From: Chitinophaga filiformis
GTDB taxonomy: Bacteria > Bacteroidota > Bacteroidia > Chitinophagales > Chitinophagaceae
Length of the DNA: 64,000 bases
Assembly: GCF_021646545.1 (NCBI RefSeq)
Contig: NZ_JAKIRP010000011.1
Location: 124,001 to 188,000 of the forward strand
Direction: 5' to 3'
Program-made: the position numbers and the translations under genes
The notes under the pieces: generated by a model
Seen by the model: the letters and a program-made list of their open reading frames with translations, nothing else
What the model was told of the DNA's origin: nothing
Database searches by the model: none
Shown: piece after piece, positions 7,946-16,303 of the stretch
Position numbering within the stretch: position 1 is the first letter of the stretch
Layout of the letters: each line of letters opens with the position of its first letter

Positions 7946-9157
7946 TCAGAACAGGCTTAACTGCGAGCCGCCTTTTTTCTTGTCGGGAGGCACGGCTTTG
8001 CCCATTACAGTCCGGCCCCCATACCGCCAGGAATTGTCCCTTTCTTCCCGGATCAGTTCCTCCAGCCGGGCATTCGGAATAAAATCCTTTTCTACCTGTT
8101 GTGATAATACAGACAATTTACGGATGGCATCCTGTTTATCAGATTGCCCGATCTTCGCCTTGTTCACCGCATCCTTTAGTACGCTGATCGTTTCGTCGTA
8201 TACATTCACCGGAACGGGGAAAGGGTGACCATCTTTTCCGCCGTGAGCGAAAGAAAAACGGGCAGGATCAGTAAAGCGGGAGGGAGTGCCATGGATCACC
8301 TCACTGACGAGTGTGAGGGACTGCAGGGTGCGTGGACCAACACCCTCCAGCAGCAAAAGGGATTCAAAATCATGTAACTGGCGCTCATGTGCTACTGCCA
8401 GTACACTTCCCAGTCTTTTGAGATCTACATCCTTTGCCCGCACATCATGGTGAGAGGGCATCACCAGGTTACGGATCTCCGGCAGAAGATGGGCTGGCTT
8501 TTCCTGGATTAGCTGAAGCATGCCTGATTTCGTAGACGAAGCTTCTTTGTCTGTCAGGTTGAGGATCAGTCCCTGGTTATGACCATATATGAAAGTATGC
8601 GGTGTTTCGGTAAACTGTTTAAAGGCAGCAGAATGCCAGTGATAACGGCGGGCCATCCCATTGGCATCGTTCATACCCTGTTGCACCACAGCCCATTCTC
8701 CTTCGTTTGATACGATAAAGGAGTGCAGGTATAACTGAAAGCCATCCTGAACAGCGGTATTGTCTACCTTGGCGGCCAGCTTGCTGCAACGTACCAGCTC
8801 CTGTCCGGGCAGGCCGGTGCGCTCTGCGATTGCCAGCAATTCTGCAGGCGTCTCTTTAGAGTGTCTGCCTTTTCCTCCACAGATATAAATACCCAGTTCC
8901 TGGGCCCTGGGATTCAATGCTTTCTTCAGCGCGCCCATTACGCTGGTGGTGATACCCGAAGAATGCCAGTCCATGCCCAGTACACAGCCCAGCGCCTGAA
9001 ACCAGCAGGGATCACTGAGTCGGCGCAACACTTCACCGTTCCCGTAGTCGGCTACAATTGTTTCGACAATAGCGCCGCCCAGCAGGCTCATTCTCTTTGC
9101 GAGCCAGGGTGGTACATGACCATAATGTAAAGGCAGATCGGCGTGGCCTCCTGACAT
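7946..9157 (-). CDS. DUF763 domain-containing protein
   Basis: A 403-residue protein of the DUF763 family, recognised from SGGHADLPLHYGHVPPWL at the N-terminus, ELGIYICGGKGRHSK near residue 90 and the conserved YHWHS and FIYGHNQG segments. A helix-hairpin-helix-like stretch (LLLLEGVGPRTLQSLTL, about residue 268-285) suggests nucleic-acid binding. The family is shared by archaea and some bacteria, and its function is unknown. It starts 15 bases after the MgtC stop codon, so it is probably translated from the same mRNA. Confidence 0.85.
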   Translation of the reverse strand: MSGGHADLPLHYGHVPPWLAKRMSLLGGAIVETIVADYGNGEVLRRLSDPCWFQALGCVLGMDWHSSGITTSVMGALKKALNPRAQELGIYICGGKGRHSKETPAELLAIAERTGLPGQELVRCSKLAAKVDNTAVQDGFQLYLHSFIVSNEGEWAVVQQGMNDANGMARRYHWHSAAFKQFTETPHTFIYGHNQGLILNLTDKEASSTKSGMLQLIQEKPAHLLPEIRNLVMPSHHDVRAKDVDLKRLGSVLAVAHERQLHDFESLLLLEGVGPRTLQSLTLVSEVIHGTPSRFTDPARFSFAHGGKDGHPFPVPVNVYDETISVLKDAVNKAKIGQSDKQDAIRKLSVLSQQVEKDFIPNARLEELIREERDNSWRYGGRTVMGKAVPPDKKKGGSQLSLF

Positions 9158-9172
9158 AAGTATCTTCTCCTC

Positions 9173-9844
9173 CTATAGTGGGTTTACCTGTACGGAAAAA
9201 TGATGAATGCTTTTATCTGACAAAAGGAATGCATTCATGGCGGCTATTGCTTCAGATTTTCCAACTGCTTCGTATTTATCTTCTACAATGAAAGTTTCAT
9301 TTCTGGTATGCAGCAGCTGCTTGTGTTTTAAGTTAAAACGCTGAAAGACGCCAGCTATTTCGGCTGGCCTGTAATGGTCTACGTGGTATCCGATGGTGTA
9401 GGTACGCTTTTCCTTGATGTCGCCGATCTTACCCTCCAGCACTTTTAAGCCGATCAATAGCAGTAACACAATAACAAGCGAGAAACCAGCCAGTAAATAA
9501 TGGCTCACACCGACCGCAATGCCAAGGGCCGAAGCTATCCAGATGGTAGCAGCCGTGGTGATCCCATCTATGGTGTAGTCTCCTTTGAAGATCACACCTG
9601 CGCCAATGAAACCTACTCCTGTAAGTATGTTGGACGCTACACGGTCTGGGCTGCCAGGATATCCCAGTTCCACAGAAAGCATCGTAAAGAGCGTACTGCC
9701 CAGGCAAATAAGCGCCAAAGTACGCATACCGGCGGCTTTATGCCGGTATTCCCTTTCCATGCCTAACACGCCTCCGACGACCAGGGAGACCAGGACTTTC
9801 AGCAACTGATGCTCTTCAATAACCTGAAAGATAGAATGTTCCAT
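9173..9844 (-). CDS. MgtC/SapB family membrane protein
   Basis: A 223-residue protein with an N-terminal block of about four or five membrane helices (residues 12-140) containing the MgtC signatures LGMEREYRHKAAGMRT and ILTGVGFIGAGVIFKGD, then a soluble ~80-residue C-terminal domain. In other bacteria MgtC proteins inhibit the F-type ATP synthase or support growth in low magnesium. There is no magnesium transporter next to it. The only tightly linked gene is DUF763 (15-base gap), an unexplained pairing. Confidence 0.9.
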   Translation of the reverse strand: MEHSIFQVIEEHQLLKVLVSLVVGGVLGMEREYRHKAAGMRTLALICLGSTLFTMLSVELGYPGSPDRVASNILTGVGFIGAGVIFKGDYTIDGITTAATIWIASALGIAVGVSHYLLAGFSLVIVLLLLIGLKVLEGKIGDIKEKRTYTIGYHVDHYRPAEIAGVFQRFNLKHKQLLHTRNETFIVEDKYEAVGKSEAIAAMNAFLLSDKSIHHFSVQVNPL

Positions 9845-9946
9845 ATCTGTCGTTCAATTACAAATGTAAGCCTTGGCATAATTCTTTATGCAGTTAGCAG
9901 ACATTATGCTTTAATTTTTATTGTCTAACCTGGAAAATAGTCAATC

Positions 9947-10198
9947 ATGAAAACGCAAAAGAAAGACCTCGGAAATAATGCAATCACTGTACGCCTGGCG
10001 CTGTGCAAAATTGGTATTACGACATGTCTTGCCATTATACTGAGTCTCTTCCTGTTTGCCTGTGGCAGCTCAAGGGAAAGTGGTAATACGACAGACACCT
10101 CCAATATTATTCAATCTGATACCACCAATAGAATAGATACCACGAGCAGGGCCATGGACACGTCTTCACAGAGACCTGATTCCATGCCGATAAAATGA
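9947..10198 (+). CDS. Small lipoprotein of unknown function
   Basis: 83 residues with a hydrophobic export segment (ITTCLAIILSLFLFAC) ending in a lipobox Cys at about residue 39. It is followed by a short, Ser/Thr/Asp-rich tail with no defined fold. The N-terminal leader is unusually long and basic (TQKKDLGNNA...). The next gene is another tiny lipoprotein with a similar low-complexity tail, so the two may be related in role. Confidence 0.6.
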   Translation: MKTQKKDLGNNAITVRLALCKIGITTCLAIILSLFLFACGSSRESGNTTDTSNIIQSDTTNRIDTTSRAMDTSSQRPDSMPIK

Positions 10199-10302
10199 TA
10201 TTTGTGGGTAATGGAGCGTTTATCAGCCTCCACTATTTGTAGAAATAATTTCTACGACACATATCTAATAATGTGTATTTGTTAACTGGTAAAAATATTT
10301 TT

Positions 10303-10554
10303 ATGAAAATGACCCAAAACAGTAAACTGTTCTTTGCAGGGCTCTTCATCGCAGGTGGGATGTTCCTGGCGTCGTGCGGCGACGGTAACAGGACGAATAC
10401 TGATTCAACATCTATTGGCGGCACGGATACGGCAGCTGCAACACCAGATACTGCTTCATCTGAAATACCACCGGGAGCCATTAATCCGGGAGAAGATTCT
10501 TCCCGTTACGGAACCGGTACCGGAGATTCCAGCAGAAACAGGAATCCGCAATAG
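10303..10554 (+). CDS. Small lipoprotein of unknown function
   Basis: 83 residues from the ATG at 10303 (a longer frame begins at a TTG, 10273). The signal peptide FFAGLFIAGGMFLASC gives a canonical lipobox with Cys at about residue 26. The mature part is low complexity, rich in Thr, Ser, Gly and Asp, and probably unstructured. It sits downstream of a similar lipoprotein gene. Confidence 0.65.
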   Translation: MKMTQNSKLFFAGLFIAGGMFLASCGDGNRTNTDSTSIGGTDTAAATPDTASSEIPPGAINPGEDSSRYGTGTGDSSRNRNPQ

Positions 10555-10653
10555 CCGGAAGAACTGCGGGGCAGGTGTTATGTCATCGTTAGAGGAACAG
10601 CACTTGTTATGTCAACTGATTTAATCAACTCCAACAGGAGTTTTCATATTTGT

Positions 10654-10836
10654 AGCAATCACGGAATGTTCTGATTATCATCTGGTAAATATTGCCGACC
10701 GAAGGATATGGAAACTCATTTTGTAATCGACGCAGATTGGCTATTTAAGTCGATAACACATTTAAAGGCAATTGAATTGTTCGTGATTGTTTATTCGTCG
10801 ATAGAAAAGGAGGCGCCTGGCCTCCTTTTTCTTTAT
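10654..10836 (+). ncRNA. Candidate structured small RNA ending in a terminator
   Basis: Three complementary pairs are nested in order: CAATCACG 10656-10663 with CGTGATTG 10782-10789, ATTGCC 10691-10696 with GGCAAT 10767-10772, and ATCGAC 10726-10731 with GTCGAT 10749-10754. They are followed directly by the intrinsic terminator at 10805-10836. A long, mostly closed rod of about 180 nt is reminiscent of 6S-type RNA, but I cannot show membership. The helices were found by eye only. Confidence 0.4.
10805..10836 (+). terminator. Intrinsic terminator
   Basis: A perfect 10-bp stem AAAAGGAGGC / GCCTCCTTTT (10805-10814 / 10820-10829) with a 5-base loop is followed by a T-rich tail. It lies 115 bases before the ABC transporter gene and must end a transcript from upstream. 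Confidence 0.85.
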
Positions 10837-10950
10837 TTATTTAAGTAGCAATAAAATATCTATCTTCCCTGTCCGTCATAACCTATACGACTCAAAGCGA
10901 ATGTAAGCAGATTGAGCATGCCTCCATATTATCCGTAATTCTATCCGCTG

Positions 10951-12735
10951 ATGCAAGACACACAACAGAAGAAGCCTTTCCGCCTGGCTGCATTAAAACG
11001 CACGTTCAGGTTATATAAGTACGTAAAGCCTTACTGGCCGGCCTTTGGTCTGGGCCTGTTCTTTCTTTTTATATCCAGCCTGGCCAACCTGGCTTTTCCT
11101 AAGCTGTTGGGAGAACTGGTAGATGCAGCCAACACACACAAAATAATTACTGATCCTCACGAAATAAACCGGATAGGATTGCTATTAGTGGGAGTACTGA
11201 TAGCGCAGGGCATTTTCGGATTTTTACGTATCATGCTGTTTGTCAATGTAACAGAGCGCTCACTGGCATCTTTACGTCAGCATATCTACAACCATCTCAT
11301 CAAACTGCCCATGCGGTTCTTCCTGAGCAGAAGGGTAGGTGAACTGGGCAGCAGGATCTCTTCAGATATTTCACTGCTGCAGGAAACATTCACGACAACA
11401 GTAGCGGAATTCATCCGGCAGGTGATCATTATCATCGGTGGACTCGTACTGCTGCTACACACTTCCATACAACTGACGCTCCTGATGCTCGCCTCATTGC
11501 CTGTCATTATGGTGATCGCCTACTTCTTCGGACGCTTTGTACGGCGTTATTCTAAACTGGCGCAAAAGCAGGTGGCAGAGGCCAACACCATTGTTGAGGA
11601 AACATTGCAGGGCATCCTGAATGTCAAGGCTTTCGCTAATGAATTCTTTGAGATGAAACGCTACCGGACGAAGATCGGAGAAGTGGCTACTACCGGTATG
11701 AAAACAGGCAGGTTCCGTGGTGCGTTTACCGCCAGTATGATATTGGGCGTGTTCGGGGCTATGATCGCCGTGATCTGGAAAGGCGCTTTGCTGATCGCCG
11801 CCGGACAGATGGACCCCGGTATGCTGCTGTCGTTCGTTCTGTATTCCAGCTTTATCGGCGGATCAGTGGCTGGATTGGCCGAGGTATACGCCAGTATCCA
11901 AAAGAGCATCGGCGCTACAGAGCATCTGCTCGAAATACTGGACGAACCGGCTGAACCTGTGGAAGAAACCAGCACGATAGCGGCGGAACATCATCTCAGC
12001 GGACAGATCTCATTCGACAACGTTTCCTTCCGCTATCCCACAAGAGAAGACCAGGAAGTATTAAAAGACATTTCCTTCGACATCGAACCAGATCAGCAGA
12101 TAGCACTCGTAGGACCCAGCGGAGCGGGAAAAAGCACCATCGTCTCCCTCTTGCTGCGGTTGTATAGTCCGTCCGAGGGCATGATCCGCTTCAATGGGAA
12201 AGACGCCGCCAGCTTTCCATTATCGGCCCTTCGCAGTCAGATGGCGATCGTGCCACAGGATGTATTCCTTTTTGGCGGCACTATCCGGGAGAATATTGCC
12301 TATGGCAAACCGGGAGCGACCATGGCCGAGATCGAAGCCGCTGCGCGCAAAGCCAATGCCTGGGAATTCATTGCACGGTTCCCCGAGGGATTGGACACTG
12401 TTGTCGGTGAGCGGGGCATACAACTATCCGGTGGTCAGCGGCAAAGGATCGCTATTGCCAGGGCGGTATTGAAAGATCCGCGTATCCTCATCCTCGATGA
12501 GGCCACGTCAGCACTGGACTCAGAATCCGAACGACTGGTGCAGGACGCATTGGAGAAGCTCATGGAAGGACGTACCTCTATTGTCATTGCACACCGGTTA
12601 AGTACTGTACGTCAGTCAGATAAGATCATTGTGCTGGATAAAGGACGATTAGTGGAAGAGGGTACGCACCAGGAATTGATACTCGTGGAAGGCGGGTTGT
12701 ACAGGAATTTAAGCGAAATGCAATTCTCGCATTAA
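10951..12735 (+). CDS. ABC exporter, fused permease and ATPase (MsbA/multidrug type)
   Basis: A 594-residue half-transporter: six membrane helices in the ABC_membrane domain (about residues 25-320) followed by the nucleotide-binding domain. The Walker A motif GPSGAGKS is near residue 390, Q-loop VPQDVFLFGGTI near 430, signature LSGGQRQR near 493, Walker B ILILDEATSALD near 512 and the switch His in IVIAHRLS. It would act as a homodimer exporting a lipid or drug. No substrate clue is nearby, and the gene stands alone between a terminator and a repeat-rich gap. Confidence 0.93.
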   Translation: MQDTQQKKPFRLAALKRTFRLYKYVKPYWPAFGLGLFFLFISSLANLAFPKLLGELVDAANTHKIITDPHEINRIGLLLVGVLIAQGIFGFLRIMLFVNVTERSLASLRQHIYNHLIKLPMRFFLSRRVGELGSRISSDISLLQETFTTTVAEFIRQVIIIIGGLVLLLHTSIQLTLLMLASLPVIMVIAYFFGRFVRRYSKLAQKQVAEANTIVEETLQGILNVKAFANEFFEMKRYRTKIGEVATTGMKTGRFRGAFTASMILGVFGAMIAVIWKGALLIAAGQMDPGMLLSFVLYSSFIGGSVAGLAEVYASIQKSIGATEHLLEILDEPAEPVEETSTIAAEHHLSGQISFDNVSFRYPTREDQEVLKDISFDIEPDQQIALVGPSGAGKSTIVSLLLRLYSPSEGMIRFNGKDAASFPLSALRSQMAIVPQDVFLFGGTIRENIAYGKPGATMAEIEAAARKANAWEFIARFPEGLDTVVGERGIQLSGGQRQRIAIARAVLKDPRILILDEATSALDSESERLVQDALEKLMEGRTSIVIAHRLSTVRQSDKIIVLDKGRLVEEGTHQELILVEGGLYRNLSEMQFSH

Positions 12736-12791
12736 CGCCATCATTCGCGATAATCGACCCGCGCCTGCATGTGTGTGTTGCGCGCGGGAAT

Positions 12792-12869
12792 GGCAATAAA
12801 CCGGGCAACAAAACGCCAATCGGCTCCGTAGGTGCCGCGTGTTTGTAGCGCGGGGTTTCAACCCCGGGA
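12792..12869 (-). repeat. Dispersed intergenic repeat, copy A
   Basis: About 78 bases. Read on the minus strand it begins CCCGGGGTTGAAACCCCGCG, continues CTACAAACAC and GCACCTACGGAGCCGATT, and ends near TTTATTGCC. The core GGGGTTGAAACCCC is self-complementary. The same sequence recurs at 13008 and 31782, so copy A and copy B form an inverted pair around a 138-bp spacer. Confidence 0.8.
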
Positions 12870-13007
12870 CGACGACGACAACAAACACGAACGTCGTAAT
12901 GCGGATGAAATGGGACCGGATGGATCCGCGGGATACAAATCCCATATCGTTAAATGCGAAAATTCAAAACGCCAACCAAAATTCCAGATATCCATATGCA
13001 CATGTTT

Positions 13008-13087
13008 CCCCGGGGTTGAAAACCCCGCGCTACAAACACACAACCCCTACCGGGGTTGATCGATGTTTTGTTTCCCTGTTTATTGCC
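13008..13087 (+). repeat. Dispersed intergenic repeat, copy B
   Basis: Same element as copies A and C, in plus orientation, with one extra A in the core (GGGGTTGAAAACCCC) and several changes after CTACAAACACAC. It ends with TTTATTGCC. A truncated copy of the start (CCCGGGGTTGAAC) follows within a few bases. Confidence 0.8.
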
Positions 13088-13134
13088 GTCCCGGGGTTGA
13101 ACCTGTACCGAATGATAAACCATCATAAAAACAA

Positions 13135-13161
13135 AAAGCAGGAGATGGTGTCTCCTGCTTT
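13135..13161. terminator. Bidirectional terminator between ABC exporter and thioesterase
   Basis: An 11-bp perfect stem AAAGCAGGAGA / TCTCCTGCTTT (13135-13145 / 13151-13161). On the minus strand the right arm is followed by TTTTTG-like bases, so it best serves the thioesterase gene ending at 13182. Confidence 0.8.
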
Positions 13162-13181
13162 CTGTTTTTATACGGTATATA

Positions 13182-13658
13182 TTACATATACGGTTTCATC
13201 TCCTCTTCAATATTCTGTCTCAGCGCCATCAATTTCTTCGCGTAATTCTCCAATTCAACCCCTGCAGGACTTTCCGGCGTCCATTTAGGGACCGGAACGG
13301 TTTTACCATGATCATCAACTGCGGCAAAGACCATCACACAGTGGGTGGTTTTGATGCGTTCCTTCTTCCTTGGATTGCCTGCCTGCACATTGATGGCAAT
13401 ATGCATACTCGTGTTGCCCGTATAAATAACAGTAGCGTTGATCTCTACCATATCTCCGATGGAGATAGGTTTGAAGAAGCGGATACCACCCACATATATC
13501 GTTACACAATACTGGCCGCTCCAGTTAGCCGCACAGGCGTAACCTGCCTGGTCGATCCATTTCATTACAGCGCCTCCATGTACTTTTCCTCCGAAATTGA
13601 CATCTGATGGCTCTGCAAGAAAGCGAAGTGTTACGGTATTGCCGGTTATATCGATCAT
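13182..13658 (-). CDS. Acyl-CoA thioesterase, hotdog fold (YciA/BACH type)
   Basis: A 158-residue hotdog-fold thioesterase that hydrolyses acyl-CoA. The conserved N-terminal block reads PSDVNFGGKVHGGAVMKWIDQAGYACA, with the catalytic acid in the MKWIDQ helix, followed by GGIRFFKPISIGDMVEI. The open frame extends to 13763, but the upstream residues are basic and unlike the family, so the ATG at 13656-13658 is preferred. It starts 25 bases after the stop of the outer-membrane barrel gene and is probably co-transcribed with it. It ends at a strong hairpin terminator. Confidence 0.9.
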   Translation of the reverse strand: MIDITGNTVTLRFLAEPSDVNFGGKVHGGAVMKWIDQAGYACAANWSGQYCVTIYVGGIRFFKPISIGDMVEINATVIYTGNTSMHIAINVQAGNPRKKERIKTTHCVMVFAAVDDHGKTVPVPKWTPESPAGVELENYAKKLMALRQNIEEEMKPYM

Positions 13659-13683
13659 AGATAATAGGTTTTGGACCGCTAAA

Positions 13684-16161
13684 TTAATATTCTTCTTTAG
13701 TTTCCTGCTGTTCTTCTTTCTTATTGCTCTTACGCTTGAACAGCTGCGTGTCCATTTTACCAAAACGGTATGATACGTTTATCCTCAGTTCGCGGGTAGC
13801 ACGTTTGCGGTACCTTTCCTGCTCAGAGAAGGCAGTCGTGGTGTATGTCAGGTTACGGTCAGTATTGAAGATGTCATTCAACGCGAGTGACACTACCAGG
13901 TTCTTTTTCTTCAGGAACTCTTTGCGTACAGCGATATCGGCAGAGTACTGTGCGGCTCTTTCACCCTGTGGCAGGATCTGTTTGGATTCGTAGTTACCAG
14001 TGATCTGCAGGGTAGAATTCCATGGCAATTTTGTATTACTGTTGATCTTACCGAACCAGATAAAACCCTGATTGCTAAGGTTATTCTGCAGGTTGCTGGC
14101 ATTGATCTTTGTTTGCGCGAGGTTCAGGTTGGTGGTGATATCCCAGCCTTTCAGGATCTGGTTACGCACCGTGAATTCTGCACCGTAAGCATTCCGGGTA
14201 TCGGCATTGACAGGGTAAGAGAGAACTACTTTCTGCGACACACCATTGATAGTCAGGGTGGTATCGGTATAATAATCAGTGATCGCTCTTTCCGTATTCC
14301 GGAAATACAAAGACACCAGTACGTTGTGTTTCCTGTTAAAGTCTTTCAAATAACTCAGCTCGAAAGAGTTCGTAAACTCAGGACGCAGCGCAGGGTTACC
14401 ACGGTTGGCACTCTGGGCGGTGTATTCGAGGTTCGGCAGCAGGTCGCGGAACCAAGGACGACGTACACGGCGGCTATAGTTCAGCTGCAGTTCATGATCT
14501 CCCTTGAATTTCTGAGAGAGGAACACGCTGGGAAACAGACTGATAGGATAGTCTATTTTATAACTGCTTTTGTTGATGCTCCTCATTTCACCATCATAGA
14601 ACGATTGTTCTGCACGCAGACCGCCCTGGTAACCGAAGTTGCCGGCTGTTCCTGAGTAGCTCACGTACGCAGCATTGATCGTTTCAGAGTAGTGGTAATC
14701 GTTAGACAGTGAAGAGTCTAACACAAAATCGCCTGTAGAGAAATCTTTCCCTTTGGTATTCAGCAGATTATTGAACCTGCGGGTGGTAGTACGCAGACCG
14801 GCTTCTATCTTGGATGTCTCTGTCAGCGGATTTACATAATCGATCTGACCAGTGATATAAGTAGTATTACCATTACCGCGGCCAAAACGCTGTTGCGGAA
14901 TGTTCGGCGAATCAATAGGCTGATGTCCCAGGTTGTAATACTGTAACGAATAATCGGAGTTATCTTCCGATTTAGCGTAGTTATAGTTAAAGTCGGCGGT
15001 CAGTTCGTGTCCCTGCTTGGCAAACGTGTGTTTATAACCCACCTGGGTGCTGTAGTTACGGAAGTTATGATTCTCATTATCAATACCGGAACCGTAACGC
15101 ACCTGCTGCTGATCTTCGGTCAGGTCGTACAGTGTCAGTCCGCTGTTATCTTTAAAATCGCCCGCCATGATACCCTGGGAGATGCTGAAGGTATTGCGGT
15201 TGTCCATAAACCAGTCAAATCCAACACGGCCAAACTGGAAACGGCGGCCATTTTCACCTTCATTATACTGGTCGAGGTAGGTGGTGGTATCGGCGCTGAG
15301 ATTCTTACGGAAGAGGTGTGACCTGGCTTTACCCTGGCGGCTTCTCAGGTTATAGCTGAGGGAGATATTGAATTTCTCTCTGCGGATATTGAGGTCGGCG
15401 CCGGCATTTCCTCCGCCCAGCGTCGAAAGCCCTCCGCTTACCTGGCCGTTGATACCGGCCTTACGGTTCTTTTTCAGTACGATATTGAGAATACCGCTCA
15501 CGCCTTCTGCATCGTATTTCGCAGAGGGGTTGGTGACTACTTCTACAGTGGCGATTGCATCGGCAGGGATCTGGTCGAGCGTCAGGGTAGTAGGACGACC
15601 ATCCACGAAGATGGTGGGAGAGCCATTACGTACTGTAACGTTACCATCAATATCCACATTCACAGAAGGTACCTGCTTGAGTACATCGGTTGCAGTACCG
15701 CCCACGCTGGCAAGACTTTTATCAACATTGAAGACACGCTTGTCGATCGCCATCTGGAAAGTAGGTTTATCGCCCACTACTTCCACACCGGCCAGTGATC
15801 TTACATTGGTACTCAATTTGATATTACCAATATCTATGTTATTATTTTTTCCGGTAAGTGAAACTGTTTTATAAACGGTTTCATAACCAATGAAATTCAC
15901 TTTCATAATATACTTTCCGAAGGGCACTTCAGGGAAATTGAAATCGCCATTAGGCTTTGATAGCATACCTGTTGCCACACTGGAATCGGCTGCGCGGAGC
16001 AGGGCAACTGAAGCGTATTCTATGGGAGAATTGGTGTTTGCATCGACGAGTTTTCCGTATAGGGAGCCATTATCGGCGGGCTTGTGCGCCGGTTGCTGTG
16101 CGTAAATAACTGACAGGAATGAGCTCATCATTCCCAAACATAAGACGACAATTTTCTGCAT
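13684..16161 (-). CDS. TonB-receptor-like outer membrane beta-barrel protein
   Basis: An 825-residue exported protein. It has a signal peptide (1-21, cut after YAQ), a carboxypeptidase-regulatory-like domain (about 33-110, SLYGKLVDANTNSPIEYASV), a plug-like domain (about 115-230, with TIFVDGRPTTLT and TNPSAKYDAEGVSGILNIVLKK) and a C-terminal barrel of the OMP_b-brl_3 type, with many aromatic/Arg strands. Such proteins import or bind large ligands at the outer membrane. No SusD partner is present, so a glycan-uptake role is not supported. The downstream thioesterase gene is only 25 bases away. Confidence 0.88.
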   Translation of the reverse strand: MQKIVVLCLGMMSSFLSVIYAQQPAHKPADNGSLYGKLVDANTNSPIEYASVALLRAADSSVATGMLSKPNGDFNFPEVPFGKYIMKVNFIGYETVYKTVSLTGKNNNIDIGNIKLSTNVRSLAGVEVVGDKPTFQMAIDKRVFNVDKSLASVGGTATDVLKQVPSVNVDIDGNVTVRNGSPTIFVDGRPTTLTLDQIPADAIATVEVVTNPSAKYDAEGVSGILNIVLKKNRKAGINGQVSGGLSTLGGGNAGADLNIRREKFNISLSYNLRSRQGKARSHLFRKNLSADTTTYLDQYNEGENGRRFQFGRVGFDWFMDNRNTFSISQGIMAGDFKDNSGLTLYDLTEDQQQVRYGSGIDNENHNFRNYSTQVGYKHTFAKQGHELTADFNYNYAKSEDNSDYSLQYYNLGHQPIDSPNIPQQRFGRGNGNTTYITGQIDYVNPLTETSKIEAGLRTTTRRFNNLLNTKGKDFSTGDFVLDSSLSNDYHYSETINAAYVSYSGTAGNFGYQGGLRAEQSFYDGEMRSINKSSYKIDYPISLFPSVFLSQKFKGDHELQLNYSRRVRRPWFRDLLPNLEYTAQSANRGNPALRPEFTNSFELSYLKDFNRKHNVLVSLYFRNTERAITDYYTDTTLTINGVSQKVVLSYPVNADTRNAYGAEFTVRNQILKGWDITTNLNLAQTKINASNLQNNLSNQGFIWFGKINSNTKLPWNSTLQITGNYESKQILPQGERAAQYSADIAVRKEFLKKKNLVVSLALNDIFNTDRNLTYTTTAFSEQERYRKRATRELRINVSYRFGKMDTQLFKRKSNKKEEQQETKEEY

Positions 16162-16303
16162 GATCCAAAGTACTTTTCTGATATTAAGCCTGTAACTGCA
16201 GTAAAATTAGTCTGATTTAAAAAAAGATTGATCCATTAATGGATGAATGGCGGTAAGGGTTCCGTATCTTTACGTCTGACTGTTACATTCGAATCAATGT
16301 ATT

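Larger units (their letters stand above)
10555..10950. other. Intergenic region with hairpins and a candidate small RNA
   Basis: No convincing gene. A short hairpin AACTCC-AACA-GGAGTT followed by TT (10627-10644) may end the lipoprotein transcript. After it comes a nested-helix region (10654-10791) and a strong terminator (10805-10836). A 46-codon frame from ATG 10710 runs through the terminator and is probably not real. Confidence 0.6.
12736..13181. other. Intergenic region made largely of dispersed repeats
   Basis: It holds two inverted copies of the dispersed ~78-bp repeat (12792-12869 and 13008-13087), a short third fragment (about 13089-13103) and the bidirectional terminator at 13135-13161. 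I saw no gene. Confidence 0.75.

Noticed and set aside
10710-10850. A 46-codon frame starting METHFVIDADW
   Set aside because: It reads through the strong terminator at 10805-10836 and overlaps the helices of the candidate structured RNA. A real gene would not be expected to contain its own terminator.
13659-13763. N-terminal extension of the thioesterase (35 residues)
   Set aside because: The extension is basic and unlike the hotdog family, and it overlaps the end of the upstream barrel gene. The internal ATG at 13656-13658 gives the normal length.
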